Below, piece by piece: positions 41,063 through 49,284 of a stretch of DNA of 64,000 bases. Made by a program: the position numbers and the translations under genes. This stretch comes from an uncultured Muribaculaceae bacterium. Its GTDB lineage: Bacteria; Bacteroidota; Bacteroidia; Bacteroidales; Muribaculaceae. Positions within the stretch are counted from its first letter, which is position 1; every line of letters begins with the position of its first letter. The notes below the pieces were generated by a model. The model was not told the origin of the DNA, did no database searches, and saw nothing but the letters and a program-made list of their open reading frames with translations. The DNA lies in the NCBI GenBank assembly GCA_910579305.1, contig CAJTTA010000006.1:1-64000 (forward strand), read 5' to 3'.

Positions 41063-43044
41063 GGCTTGGCGGGTTTTGACTCCCGGCGGGAGGCTCTTAG
41101 GGCTTCGCTCACGAGGCGCGCCTTGGCCGGGCCTATCACGGCCGCCAGTTCATCTATGGCGGCTTCGCTCACGCGCCTGAGACTCTTGAAATGCCTGAGG
41201 AGAGCTCGGGATGTGGCCGGCCCCACCCCTTTTATGTCATCGAGAGCCGAGTTGAGCTGACTCTTGCTGCGGCGGTTGCGGTGGTGAGTGATGCCGAATC
41301 TGTGAGCTTCATCACGCAGGGCCTGCACCACGCGCAGACTCTCGCTCTTCTTGTCGATGTAGAGAGGTATGCTGTCGCCCGGAAAGTAGATTTCCTCCAG
41401 GCGCTTCGCTATGCCCACAAGGGCTACCTTGTGGCGCAGGCCCATCTCATCGAAAGCCTCTACGGCGGCATTGAGCTGCCCCTTGCCTCCATCCACCACT
41501 ACCAGCTGTGGAAGCTCTTCGCCTTCGGCCATGAGGCGCGTGTAGCGACGGTGCAGCACTTCCTTCATGGAGGCGAAGTCATCGGCACCTACCACGGTCT
41601 TTATGTTGAAATGGCGATAGTCGCGGCGCGAGGGCTTGCCATTGCGGAACACCACGCAGGAGGCCACGGGATTCGAGCCTTGTATATTGGAATTGTCGAA
41701 GCACTCTATGTGTCGGGGTTCCTCGCTGAGACGGAAGTCGCTCTTCATGCGCTCCATGAGGCGGGTCACGGCTCTGTCCGGATCACGCTTGTCGGCCTCT
41801 TTCTCCTTGTCGAGCCTGTATCGGGTCACATTCTTCTGCCCCACGCTCAGGAGCTTCTTGCGATCGCCGCGCGAGGGGATTGTGAAGGTGACACCCTCAA
41901 AGGGAATATCTGGTGCGAACGGCACTATTATCTCCCTGAAGCGGCGCTCAAAGCGGCGCTCTATCTCGCCTATGGCCATTGACAGAATCTCCGCCGGTGT
42001 CTCCTCCATGCGGCGGCGGTATTCAAGCGTGAGACTCTGCACGACGGCCCCGTGGCGTATGTGCATGAAGGCCACATAGGCAGCCGGGCCATTCTCATCG
42101 TAGGCGAATATGTCATACTCCGTGTCATCGGGAGCCACTATCGTGCACTTGGCCCGGTAGCGCTCCACGAGGTCGTATCGCCGCTTCATCTCGGCAGCCT
42201 GCTCAAACTTCCATTGCTCGCTGAGGCGGCCCATCTCTTCCCTCAGATGTGCGAGAAGCGTGGCTGTGTCGCCGTTGAGAATTCGGCGTATCTGGGTGAT
42301 GTATTTGCCATATTCCTCGGAGGAGATGAGTCCGCGGCAGGCCCCTCCGCATTTTTTTATGTGATAGTCGAGGCAGAGCCGCGCCTTGCCCCGGGCTATG
42401 AACTGATCATCGATGAAATGGCGACAGGAGCGTATGGGGAACACCTTGCGTATAAGTTCAAGCACGGTCTTGGCACTGGATATATTGGCATATGGGCCGT
42501 AGTGTCTCCCTTTCACCTCCCCCTTGTCGCGTGTGAGGAATACACGCGGGTAAGGCTCGGACGTGATCACGATCCAAGGATAGCTCTTGTCATCCTTGAG
42601 CAGAATGTTGTAGCGCGGCTGATATTCCTTAATGGTGGCGTCTTCAAGATGGAGGGCATCCTCCTCGGTGGGCACGACCACAAACCGGAGGTCGGCTATG
42701 GATCGCACGAGCAGATTGGTCTTGCTGGAATCGTGATGACGATTGAAGTAAGAGCTGACCCGCCTTTTGAGCCTCTTGGCCTTTCCCACGTATATCACCC
42801 TCCCCTCCTTGTCGAGATACATGTATATGCCCGGCTCCTCAGGCAGAGCAAGAATCTTCTCCCGCAGGAATTTTCCCGGGCGGTTATGGAATATATCCTC
42901 GCGCGAGCGTCGCCCGCCGGTCTCTATGGGCATTTCGCTCTCCCGATTGATCTCCCTGGCGGCCGTTACCGGCATCTCCCCTGCCCCCGAGCGGATGCTG
43001 GCAGTGGATTCATCGGCGATTTGCGTTTTTTCAGAGTCTTTCAT
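41059..43044 (-). CDS. uvrC: Excinuclease ABC subunit C
   Basis: Makes both incisions in nucleotide excision repair. 661 residues: GIY-YIG nuclease (GIYMYLDKEGRVIYVGKAKRLKRR at about 72-96), UVR domain (LREEMGRLSEQWKFEQAAEMKRRYD), RNase H-like domain (HIECFDNSNIQGSNPVASCVVF, VVDGGKGQLNAA) and C-terminal helix-hairpin-helix (LDDIKGVGPATSRALLRHF). The first 45 residues are not conserved-looking; an internal Met at about residue 39 may be the true start. Confidence 0.96.
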   Translation of the reverse strand: MKDSEKTQIADESTASIRSGAGEMPVTAAREINRESEMPIETGGRRSREDIFHNRPGKFLREKILALPEEPGIYMYLDKEGRVIYVGKAKRLKRRVSSYFNRHHDSSKTNLLVRSIADLRFVVVPTEEDALHLEDATIKEYQPRYNILLKDDKSYPWIVITSEPYPRVFLTRDKGEVKGRHYGPYANISSAKTVLELIRKVFPIRSCRHFIDDQFIARGKARLCLDYHIKKCGGACRGLISSEEYGKYITQIRRILNGDTATLLAHLREEMGRLSEQWKFEQAAEMKRRYDLVERYRAKCTIVAPDDTEYDIFAYDENGPAAYVAFMHIRHGAVVQSLTLEYRRRMEETPAEILSMAIGEIERRFERRFREIIVPFAPDIPFEGVTFTIPSRGDRKKLLSVGQKNVTRYRLDKEKEADKRDPDRAVTRLMERMKSDFRLSEEPRHIECFDNSNIQGSNPVASCVVFRNGKPSRRDYRHFNIKTVVGADDFASMKEVLHRRYTRLMAEGEELPQLVVVDGGKGQLNAAVEAFDEMGLRHKVALVGIAKRLEEIYFPGDSIPLYIDKKSESLRVVQALRDEAHRFGITHHRNRRSKSQLNSALDDIKGVGPATSRALLRHFKSLRRVSEAAIDELAAVIGPAKARLVSEALRASRRESKPAKP

Positions 43045-43075
43045 GCTTGTGATACAAAGCTTGTGTATTGCGGGA

Positions 43076-43121
43076 GATGCCCCGCCACCGGCTGCAGAGG
43101 CAGCGATGAATGCGGGGCATC
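43076..43121. other. Long GC-rich hairpin between apt and uvrC
   Basis: GATGCCCCGC (43076-43085) pairs with GCGGGGCATC (43112-43121), and inside it GGCTGC/GCAGC can form a second stem. It lies 53 nt past the apt stop on the minus strand, but no T-run follows on that strand. It may be an attenuating or RNA-stabilising hairpin. Confidence 0.5.
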
Positions 43122-43173
43122 GTTGAAGGCAGAGAGTGGCCGAAGCCGATGCAATCAGTCTTCGGCAGAGGTC

Positions 43174-43698
43174 TCAATACTTGAGCAGAGAGGTGACCTC
43201 ACACTCGGCCGGAAGATTCTCACGACCATTAAGATCGGTGAGTTCCACTATGAAGTTTATGTAGATCTTCTTTGGATTCATACTCTTCACCAACTCATAG
43301 GCGGCCGCCATAGTTCCTCCGGTGGCGAGAAGGTCATCATGGAGAAGCACCACATCATTCTCATTGATTGCATCGGAATGAAGCTCGATTGTATCGACTC
43401 CATACTCCTTCGCATAAGCCTTCTTGATGGTCACAGCAGGAAGTTTACCGGGCTTTCGCGCGGGCACAAATCCGCATCCGAGCTTATAGGCAAGAATAGA
43501 GCCTCCGATGAAACCGCGGGATTCTATACCCACTACTTTAGTAACGCCCTTATCGGCATAAAGTTCTTGAAGAGCGTCGCTCATCACATGAAGCGCCTTT
43601 CCATCCTTGATAAGAGTGGTGAGATCGCGGAATATTATACCTTTTGTGGGGAAATCCACCACATCGCGGATGCTCGATTTCAGATCTTCGATTTGCAT
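43174..43698 (-). CDS. apt: Adenine phosphoribosyltransferase
   Basis: Adenine plus PRPP to AMP (purine salvage). 174 residues from ATG 43698 (MQIEDLKSSIRDVVDFPTKGIIFRDLTTL), the normal Apt start. The frame is open to 43761, but that would run through the palindrome at 43739. The PRPP loop is VVLLHDDLLATGGTMAAA; the flexible loop RKPGKLPAVTIKKAYAKEYG is also typical. Confidence 0.96.
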   Translation of the reverse strand: MQIEDLKSSIRDVVDFPTKGIIFRDLTTLIKDGKALHVMSDALQELYADKGVTKVVGIESRGFIGGSILAYKLGCGFVPARKPGKLPAVTIKKAYAKEYGVDTIELHSDAINENDVVLLHDDLLATGGTMAAAYELVKSMNPKKIYINFIVELTDLNGRENLPAECEVTSLLKY

Positions 43699-43738
43699 GG
43701 TATGTGTTTTTAAAATTATAAATTTATCACGAAACGAA

Positions 43739-43758
43739 ATTGTTCCACGTGGAACAAT
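43739..43758. other. parS-like centromere site (ParB binding)
   Basis: A perfect 20-bp palindrome with core TGTTCCACGTGGAACA (43741-43756). This fits the widely conserved parS consensus TGTTNCACGTGNAACA exactly, so every consensus position matches. It lies between mnmG and apt. In many bacteria parS sites cluster near the origin and near gidA/mnmG-parAB. No second copy was seen by eye in this window. An operator of apt is the alternative. Confidence 0.85.
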
Positions 43759-43809
43759 CATATGATTTTCTCTTTATTTACGCGGGATTATGATCAGATG
43801 AACTCCTTG

Positions 43810-45732
43810 TCATCTATGCAGGAGCAAGAGCAGCACATTGACATCGGAGGGTGAGACCCCCGGTATGCGTGAAGCCTGCCCTACCGTCTCGGGACGCATG
43901 CGTGAGAGCTTCTGTCTTGCCTCTGTGCTTAGAGCCTTTACCGATGCGTAATCGAAATCCCCGGGAAGTTTCACATGCTCAAGGCGATGCAGCTTGTCGG
44001 CAAGCTGACGCTCGCGCTCTATATAGCCTTCATATTTTATGAGTATCTCGGCTGCCTCTATTATCTCCCGGGCCAGAGCAGGAGTCTCTTCAGCAAGAGA
44101 ATTCATCTGGTTTTTAAGAGGCTCATACGCTTCTGCAAGCATTTCCATGCCCACCCCGGGCCTTACTATAAGATCGATTATGCGCACACTCCCCTTCACT
44201 ACGGCACTGCCTATCGACCCAAGAAGTGCGTTGACATCGGCCGGTGCCGCTTTCTGTGTGCGGCAGAATTCGATAAGTTCATCGCGGCGGCGGCGCTTGA
44301 AGGTCATGACTTCGTAGCGGTGGTCATCGGCAAGGCCTATGTCATGGCCTATAGGTGTGAGGCGCATGTCGGCATCATCCTGCCTGAGCAGAATGCGGTA
44401 TTCGGCACGGGAGGTGAACATGCGGTAAGGCTCATCCACTCCCTTTATCACGAGATCATCTATGAGAACTCCTATATATGCCTCATCGCGGGCGAGTATC
44501 ACAGGGGTCTCCCCTCTTGCTCCCCTTGCGGCGTTGATTCCTGCCATGAGTCCCTGGCCTGCCGCCTCTTCATAGCCGGTGGTGCCGTTGACCTGTCCGG
44601 CAAGATACAGTCCCGGCACGAGGCGGGATTCAAGCGTGTGACGCAGTTGCGTAGGGTCGAAGAAATCATATTCTATGGCATAACCCGGACGGTAAATCTG
44701 CACATTTCTCAATGCCGGTATGAGCTGCAACGACTCCACCTGCACATCCATAGGAAGAGATGAAGAAAAACCGTTGAGATAGAATTCCTGTGTGGACTCC
44801 CCTTCCGGCTCAAGGAAAAGCTGATGACTTTCCTTGTCGGAGAATGTCACGATTTTGGTCTCTATGGAGGGACAATAGCGCGGCCCTATGCTGTCTATCT
44901 GGCCGTTATAGAGTGGTGATTTGTCGAGATTATCATGCAGAATTCTATGAGACTCCGCATTAGTGTGGAGGATATGACATTGGCGCGGAGCGAGCACGCG
45001 ATGCACTTCAGGCAGAAACGAGAATTTATGGAAATCCCGCTGCAGGGTGCCGTCATGCTCATTCACGACGTCATCTCCGCTCTGAGGCTGAGTGAGTGAG
45101 AAATCTACAGAACGGCCATCGATGCGCACGGGGGTGCCGGTCTTCATCCTTTGCACCGAGAGGCCACGCTCTCTGAGCTGCTCTGTGAGTCCATATGAGG
45201 CAGGCTCCGCGATGCGTCCGCCGGGAATACGGGTTGGGCCGAAGTGCATCTCTCCATTGAGAAATGTTCCGGCCGTGAGTATCACTCTTGAGGCACGGAA
45301 TGTGCATCCGAGGGCTGTGCTCACGCCGCTTATTCCGCCCTTTTCATCGAAAATAAGTGATGTCACAGTATCCTGAAACATATCAAGCCCGGGAGTGGAG
45401 TCGAGCACTCTGCGCCACTCATCGGTGAAGCGCGTGCGGTCGCTCTGGGCACGCGGGCTCCACACGGCCGGCCCCTTGGAGCGATTGAGCATGCGGAATT
45501 GTATGGCCGTGCGGTCGGTGACTATGCCCATCATTCCGCCAAGAGCATCTATCTCTCTGACTATCTGACCTTTAGCTATACCACCCACGGCAGGATTGCA
45601 TGACATCTGGGCTATGCGATTCATATCAGACGTAATCAGAAGCGTCGACACTCCGAGGCTGGCAGAGGCATGAGCTGCCTCGCAGCCGGCATGCCCTCCA
45701 CCTATCACGATTACATCAAAGTCATATCTCAT
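43810..45732 (-). CDS. mnmG: tRNA uridine-5-carboxymethylaminomethyl modification enzyme MnmG
   Basis: With MnmE makes cmnm5U34 in tRNAs, using FAD. 640 residues: N-terminal VIVIGGGHAGCEAAHASASLG (FAD fold), SCNPAVGGIAKGQIVREIDALGG, ILTAGTFLNGEMHFG, YCPSIETKI, and C-terminal helical MnmE-binding region ending GVSPSDVNVLLLLL. Formerly gidA, often near the origin in bacteria; here it neighbours the parS-like palindrome. Confidence 0.98.
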   Translation of the reverse strand: MRYDFDVIVIGGGHAGCEAAHASASLGVSTLLITSDMNRIAQMSCNPAVGGIAKGQIVREIDALGGMMGIVTDRTAIQFRMLNRSKGPAVWSPRAQSDRTRFTDEWRRVLDSTPGLDMFQDTVTSLIFDEKGGISGVSTALGCTFRASRVILTAGTFLNGEMHFGPTRIPGGRIAEPASYGLTEQLRERGLSVQRMKTGTPVRIDGRSVDFSLTQPQSGDDVVNEHDGTLQRDFHKFSFLPEVHRVLAPRQCHILHTNAESHRILHDNLDKSPLYNGQIDSIGPRYCPSIETKIVTFSDKESHQLFLEPEGESTQEFYLNGFSSSLPMDVQVESLQLIPALRNVQIYRPGYAIEYDFFDPTQLRHTLESRLVPGLYLAGQVNGTTGYEEAAGQGLMAGINAARGARGETPVILARDEAYIGVLIDDLVIKGVDEPYRMFTSRAEYRILLRQDDADMRLTPIGHDIGLADDHRYEVMTFKRRRRDELIEFCRTQKAAPADVNALLGSIGSAVVKGSVRIIDLIVRPGVGMEMLAEAYEPLKNQMNSLAEETPALAREIIEAAEILIKYEGYIERERQLADKLHRLEHVKLPGDFDYASVKALSTEARQKLSRMRPETVGQASRIPGVSPSDVNVLLLLLHR

Positions 45733-45869
45733 TTAGAGTCTGTTTTGTAGTGTGTGTCCGGATTTAGATCATTATATCACAGACAGTTATCTTTATATAA
45801 TTTCAGCGGTTACTAAGAGAGAGAGCATAGCGCGGACTCTGTGCCCGGTTAATTAGGCTCAGATTTTAA

Positions 45870-46295
45870 TCACACTCTTAGAGATTCAAGCATATCAAGA
45901 GCCTCATCCTCATGACGCTCCATGATTTCACGCTCACCGGGGCCTTTGTCGTCAATGCCACACAGGTGGAGCACTCCATGAATTATCACACGGTGCAACT
46001 CTCGGCCATACCCCTCCCCTACTTCCTCAGCATTGGAGGCTACGGTCTCCAGGGAAATCACCATGTCGCCTGAGACGTGTCTTCCTCTTGAATAATCAAA
46101 CGTGATAATATCCGTGTAGTAATCATGATTAAGAAACTGACGGTTAACTTCAAGAATATGCTCATCGGAGCAGAACTGGTAATTGATGTCGCCCGCCACA
46201 CGGTCGTGCGCGGAGCACACCCGCTCTATCCACTCACGCAAGAGAGCGAAATCGAGTTCGGGCATAGACACATCATAAGTCTGAAATTCTATCAT
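45870..46295 (-). CDS. ybeY: Endoribonuclease YbeY
   Basis: Needed for 16S rRNA maturation and ribosome quality control. 141 residues from ATG 46295 (MIEFQTYDVSMPEL); the open frame reaches 46445, but the promoter at 46331-46338 excludes that start. Metal motif HGVLHLCGIDD keeps the two first His; the third ligand position of HxxxHxxxxxH is Asp, a pattern seen in Bacteroidetes members. VNRQFLNHDYYTDIITFDY is the other signature. Confidence 0.94.
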   Translation of the reverse strand: MIEFQTYDVSMPELDFALLREWIERVCSAHDRVAGDINYQFCSDEHILEVNRQFLNHDYYTDIITFDYSRGRHVSGDMVISLETVASNAEEVGEGYGRELHRVIIHGVLHLCGIDDKGPGEREIMERHEDEALDMLESLRV

Positions 46296-46330
46296 TGGGC
46301 GATATTTGATAATTTCCTTATTAAAACTTG

Positions 46331-46338
46331 CAAATATA
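46331..46338 (-). promoter_or_regulatory. -7 box for ybeY
   Basis: The minus strand reads TATATTTG, about 36 nt before the ybeY ATG. The remainder of the gene-free stretch to 46581 is AT-rich at its left end and includes a short hairpin (CTCCCTC/GAGGAG near 46551); no gene is supported there. Confidence 0.5.
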
Positions 46339-46581
46339 ATAAAAGTTTCAAGAATCCGGGTATATGCCATGCCTAAAAAAACTCGCCCCTCTAAATGGAT
46401 CAAAATCCCCAACAAATAAAATCGACCGTCAAAACACTGATACACACCTTAATACATATAAAAACACCCTGCTTTAACTCTCTGAGAATCGAATATGCGA
46501 ATTATCCCCACACCCGCAGGCAAATATTTCACTCTGGCGCGATTAAAAATCACCTCCCTCCTGAGAGGAGATAGAGGTAAT

Positions 46582-46612
46582 TTTGCCGCATCGGCTAAAA
46601 GTATTAATTTTG
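46582..46612 (+). promoter_or_regulatory. Promoter of the GT4 gene
   Basis: TTTG (46582-46585), 19 bp, TAATTTTG (46605-46612); leader about 60 nt. Confidence 0.7.
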
Positions 46613-46679
46613 CATAACATGTGAGTTCAGGCAAAACTGCATCCTCAGGCAAACTACTTCTTTTGACTTTCTGATTACA

Positions 46680-47810
46680 ATGATCATAGCTTACGACGGC
46701 AAACGCGCCGTGCAGAACCTCACCGGCCTCGGCAATTATTCCCGGCTCATCATCGAGTCGGTGGCACGCGAGTTTCCATCCCACTCGCTCTCCGTCTATG
46801 CCCCCTCCCCCCGCAAGAATCCACGCCTCGACCATATTCTCTCCATGCCCAACGTCTCCATGCGCTTTCCCCTCAAGGGAGAAACGCCGCTGGGCCGAAG
46901 CATGTGGCGCACTTTCGGCATACCCGCCGCTCTCAAAGCCGACAGGGTCTCCATTTTCCACGGCTTATCCAATGAACTTCCTCTCAACATCTCTCGATCA
47001 GGCATTCCCTCGGTGCTCACCATGCACGACGTGATCTACCGCACAATGCCCGAATGCTACCGGCTCCCCGACAGGCTGCTCTACGACTTCAAATACGGAG
47101 CTTCCTGCCGCGCCGCCTCCCACATAATTGCCATAAGCGAATGCACGAAGCGCGACATAATGCATTTCTATCACATTCCGGAGCAGAAAATATCGGTGAT
47201 TTACCAAGGATGCGACAATATTTTCCACTCCGAACCCTCCCCCCGCTCTCTGGCCGAAGCAAGAAAGACCTACGACCTGCCCGAGCGCTTCCTCCTGCAG
47301 GTGGGAAGCATCGAGAGGCGCAAGAATGCCGAGCTCAGCGTGAGGGCGCTGAGCTCCGTCAACTCCGACCTGCCTCTGATACTGATAGGGCGCGCCACTC
47401 CTTATCTTCGTGAGATAGAGGAACTTGCATCAACCCTTGGAGTGAGAGGGCGACTTCGTGTGCTCCACGACGTGCCATTTCCCCATCTGCCTCTGCTCTA
47501 CAGGCTCGCCACCGCCGCCCTCTATCCCTCACACTACGAGGGCTTCGGCATACCCGTGCTTGAAGCCATAACCTGCGGCACGCCATGCATAGCCGCCACA
47601 GGATCATGCCTGGAAGAGGCCGGAGGTGAGGCAGCAATCTACGTGAACCCCCGCGACCCGCGCGCCATGGCCCGCGCTATCGACTCCATCCTCTCCGGAG
47701 ATCCGGGCGTAATCTCCCGCATAGAGAAGGGGCGACGACATGCCGCCCGATTCGACAATGCCGAGATCGCTTCGCGCGTGATGGAGATTTACCTACGTGT
47801 AGCAAAATAA
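46680..47810 (+). CDS. Family 4 glycosyltransferase
   Basis: 376 residues, GT-B fold: N-terminal GLGNYSRLIIESV, PSVLTMHDVIYR, HIIAISECTKRDIMHFY, and the donor-binding C-terminal half with LLQVGSIERRKNAELSVRAL and the nucleotide-sugar motif PSHYEGFGIPVLEAITCGTPCIAA (EX7E). Resembles mannosyltransferases of surface polysaccharide synthesis, so it may use the GDP-mannose made by manC. The gene stands alone between ybeY and the dcw cluster. Confidence 0.9.
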   Translation: MIIAYDGKRAVQNLTGLGNYSRLIIESVAREFPSHSLSVYAPSPRKNPRLDHILSMPNVSMRFPLKGETPLGRSMWRTFGIPAALKADRVSIFHGLSNELPLNISRSGIPSVLTMHDVIYRTMPECYRLPDRLLYDFKYGASCRAASHIIAISECTKRDIMHFYHIPEQKISVIYQGCDNIFHSEPSPRSLAEARKTYDLPERFLLQVGSIERRKNAELSVRALSSVNSDLPLILIGRATPYLREIEELASTLGVRGRLRVLHDVPFPHLPLLYRLATAALYPSHYEGFGIPVLEAITCGTPCIAATGSCLEEAGGEAAIYVNPRDPRAMARAIDSILSGDPGVISRIEKGRRHAARFDNAEIASRVMEIYLRVAK

Positions 47811-47888
47811 CGCGCCCGAATGGAAATTTTTTTGACTGAAAAATGAAAAAAGGCGAATTCAGATGTGCCTACTCTTTACAATTTTGAC

Positions 47889-47896
47889 TAACTTTA
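47889..47896 (+). promoter_or_regulatory. Probable promoter of the dcw cluster
   Basis: TAACTTTA at 47889-47896 resembles a -7 box except for its last base. It lies 25 nt before rsmH. No clear -33 TTTG. No mraZ gene or typical MraZ box repeats precede rsmH. Confidence 0.45.
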
Positions 47897-47920
47897 CAGC
47901 CCCAAATTTAAAAAGCATCC

Positions 47921-48832
47921 ATGGCCGACACCGTTTACCACATACCTGCACTGCTCAATGAGTGCATCGAAGCTCTCGACATACATGAGAATGGCATATA
48001 TGTAGATGCCACATTCGGCGGTGGCGGACATTCGCGCGCCATAATGCAACACCTTGGCCCTCAGGGACATCTCTATGGGTTTGACCAGGATATAGACGCC
48101 TTGGACAATGCCCTGCCCGATGAGAGGTTCACCTTCGTGAGATCCAACTTCCGGTTTCTTTCCAACTTCATGCGCTTCTACGGCGTGGAGAGTGTAGACG
48201 GCATAATAGCCGACCTCGGTGTCTCCTTTCATCACTTCGACGAGGCCTCACGCGGTTTCTCCTTCCGCGCCGACGCGCCTCTTGACATGCGCATGAACCG
48301 AAGCGCTGCGCTCACGGCAGCTCAGGTGATCAACACTTATTCCGACCATGACCTGGCTCGTGTGCTTCGCCTCTGGGGAGACCTGCGCAAGCCCGGCCCA
48401 ATAGTGGGAGCCATACTCCGAGCACGCGCCAAGGCTCCTATAGAATCCACAGGCGACCTGCTCGATTCGCTCAAAGGCGCAATCAATCCGCGACGAGAGA
48501 AGGCCGAGCTGGCACAAGTATTTCAGGCCCTGCGCATCGAGGTCAACTCCGAGATGCAGGCCCTCGAGCAATTCCTCCTCTCCACCCTGAAAATCCTCAA
48601 GCCGGGCGGACGCCTCGTAATCCTCACATATCATTCCCTTGAAGACCGCATGGTGAAAAACTTCATGCGCAGCGGAAACATAGAGGGAAATATAGAGAAA
48701 GACTTCTTCGGACACGCCGACACCCCCTGGCGACTCATCACCCGCCAGCCCGTATCCCCCTCTCCCGAGGAGATCCAGAGAAATCCGCGCTCCCGCAGCG
48801 CCAAGCTCCGGGTGGCAGAGATGCTTCCCTGA
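47921..48832 (+). CDS. rsmH: 16S rRNA m4C1402 methyltransferase
   Basis: SAM-dependent N4-methylation of C1402 (MraW). 303 residues: HIPALLNECIEAL, VDATFGGGGHSRAIMQHL (SAM motif I), ADLGVSFHHFDEASRGFSFRADAPLDMRM, LVILTYHSLEDRMVKNFM. First gene of the dcw run. Confidence 0.97.
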   Translation: MADTVYHIPALLNECIEALDIHENGIYVDATFGGGGHSRAIMQHLGPQGHLYGFDQDIDALDNALPDERFTFVRSNFRFLSNFMRFYGVESVDGIIADLGVSFHHFDEASRGFSFRADAPLDMRMNRSAALTAAQVINTYSDHDLARVLRLWGDLRKPGPIVGAILRARAKAPIESTGDLLDSLKGAINPRREKAELAQVFQALRIEVNSEMQALEQFLLSTLKILKPGGRLVILTYHSLEDRMVKNFMRSGNIEGNIEKDFFGHADTPWRLITRQPVSPSPEEIQRNPRSRSAKLRVAEMLP

Positions 48833-48884
48833 AGACGCTTCTCTCTACTTCACTTACTCATTCACCCCCATAATTCAGCACACA

Positions 48885-49262
48885 TTGGCTACCATCAATA
48901 ATAAAACCAGACCGAGAAAGAAAGCATCCAGGAGCAAAGGCAAGACCTCCAACAGACACGTGATCAACGTGCTGCGCGAAGGCCGCCCCGTCTCCCTCGA
49001 CTTCTTCCGTCGCCACGCATGGCTCATCCTCATAGCCGTGGTCGTGGTTCTCGCCCTAATCGGACAGCGATACTCCAATCAGGACAAACGCTTGCAGATC
49101 AAGCGACTGGAGCATGCCCTGGCCACAGCCGAGAGCGAGCTCGTGGCGCAGAAGGCCAGCTACATGAGCCTCATACGCGAAAACGAAATGAGGCATCTGC
49201 TACGCTCCCACAACATTAACCTCGACTATCAGGAACAACCTCCCTACGTCCTCTCAGAATAA
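48885..49262 (+). CDS. ftsL: FtsL-like division protein
   Basis: Small bitopic divisome protein. 125 residues starting at TTG; there is no in-frame ATG before mid-protein. It has a basic N-terminus, one transmembrane helix (about 45-64, WLILIAVVVVLALIG), then a coiled coil (LQIKRLEHALATAESELVAQKASYM). Position between rsmH and ftsI supports the call; sequence identity alone is weak, as usual for FtsL. Confidence 0.85.
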   Translation: MATINNKTRPRKKASRSKGKTSNRHVINVLREGRPVSLDFFRRHAWLILIAVVVVLALIGQRYSNQDKRLQIKRLEHALATAESELVAQKASYMSLIRENEMRHLLRSHNINLDYQEQPPYVLSE

Positions 49263-49284
49263 CTCATCTCCCACCCCCCCACAC

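Noticed and set aside
46502..46512. TTATCCCCACA as a possible DnaA box beside the parS-like site
   Set aside because: It does not match TTATCCACA and is alone; no cluster of boxes or AT-rich unwinding element with boxes was found, so no origin is called.
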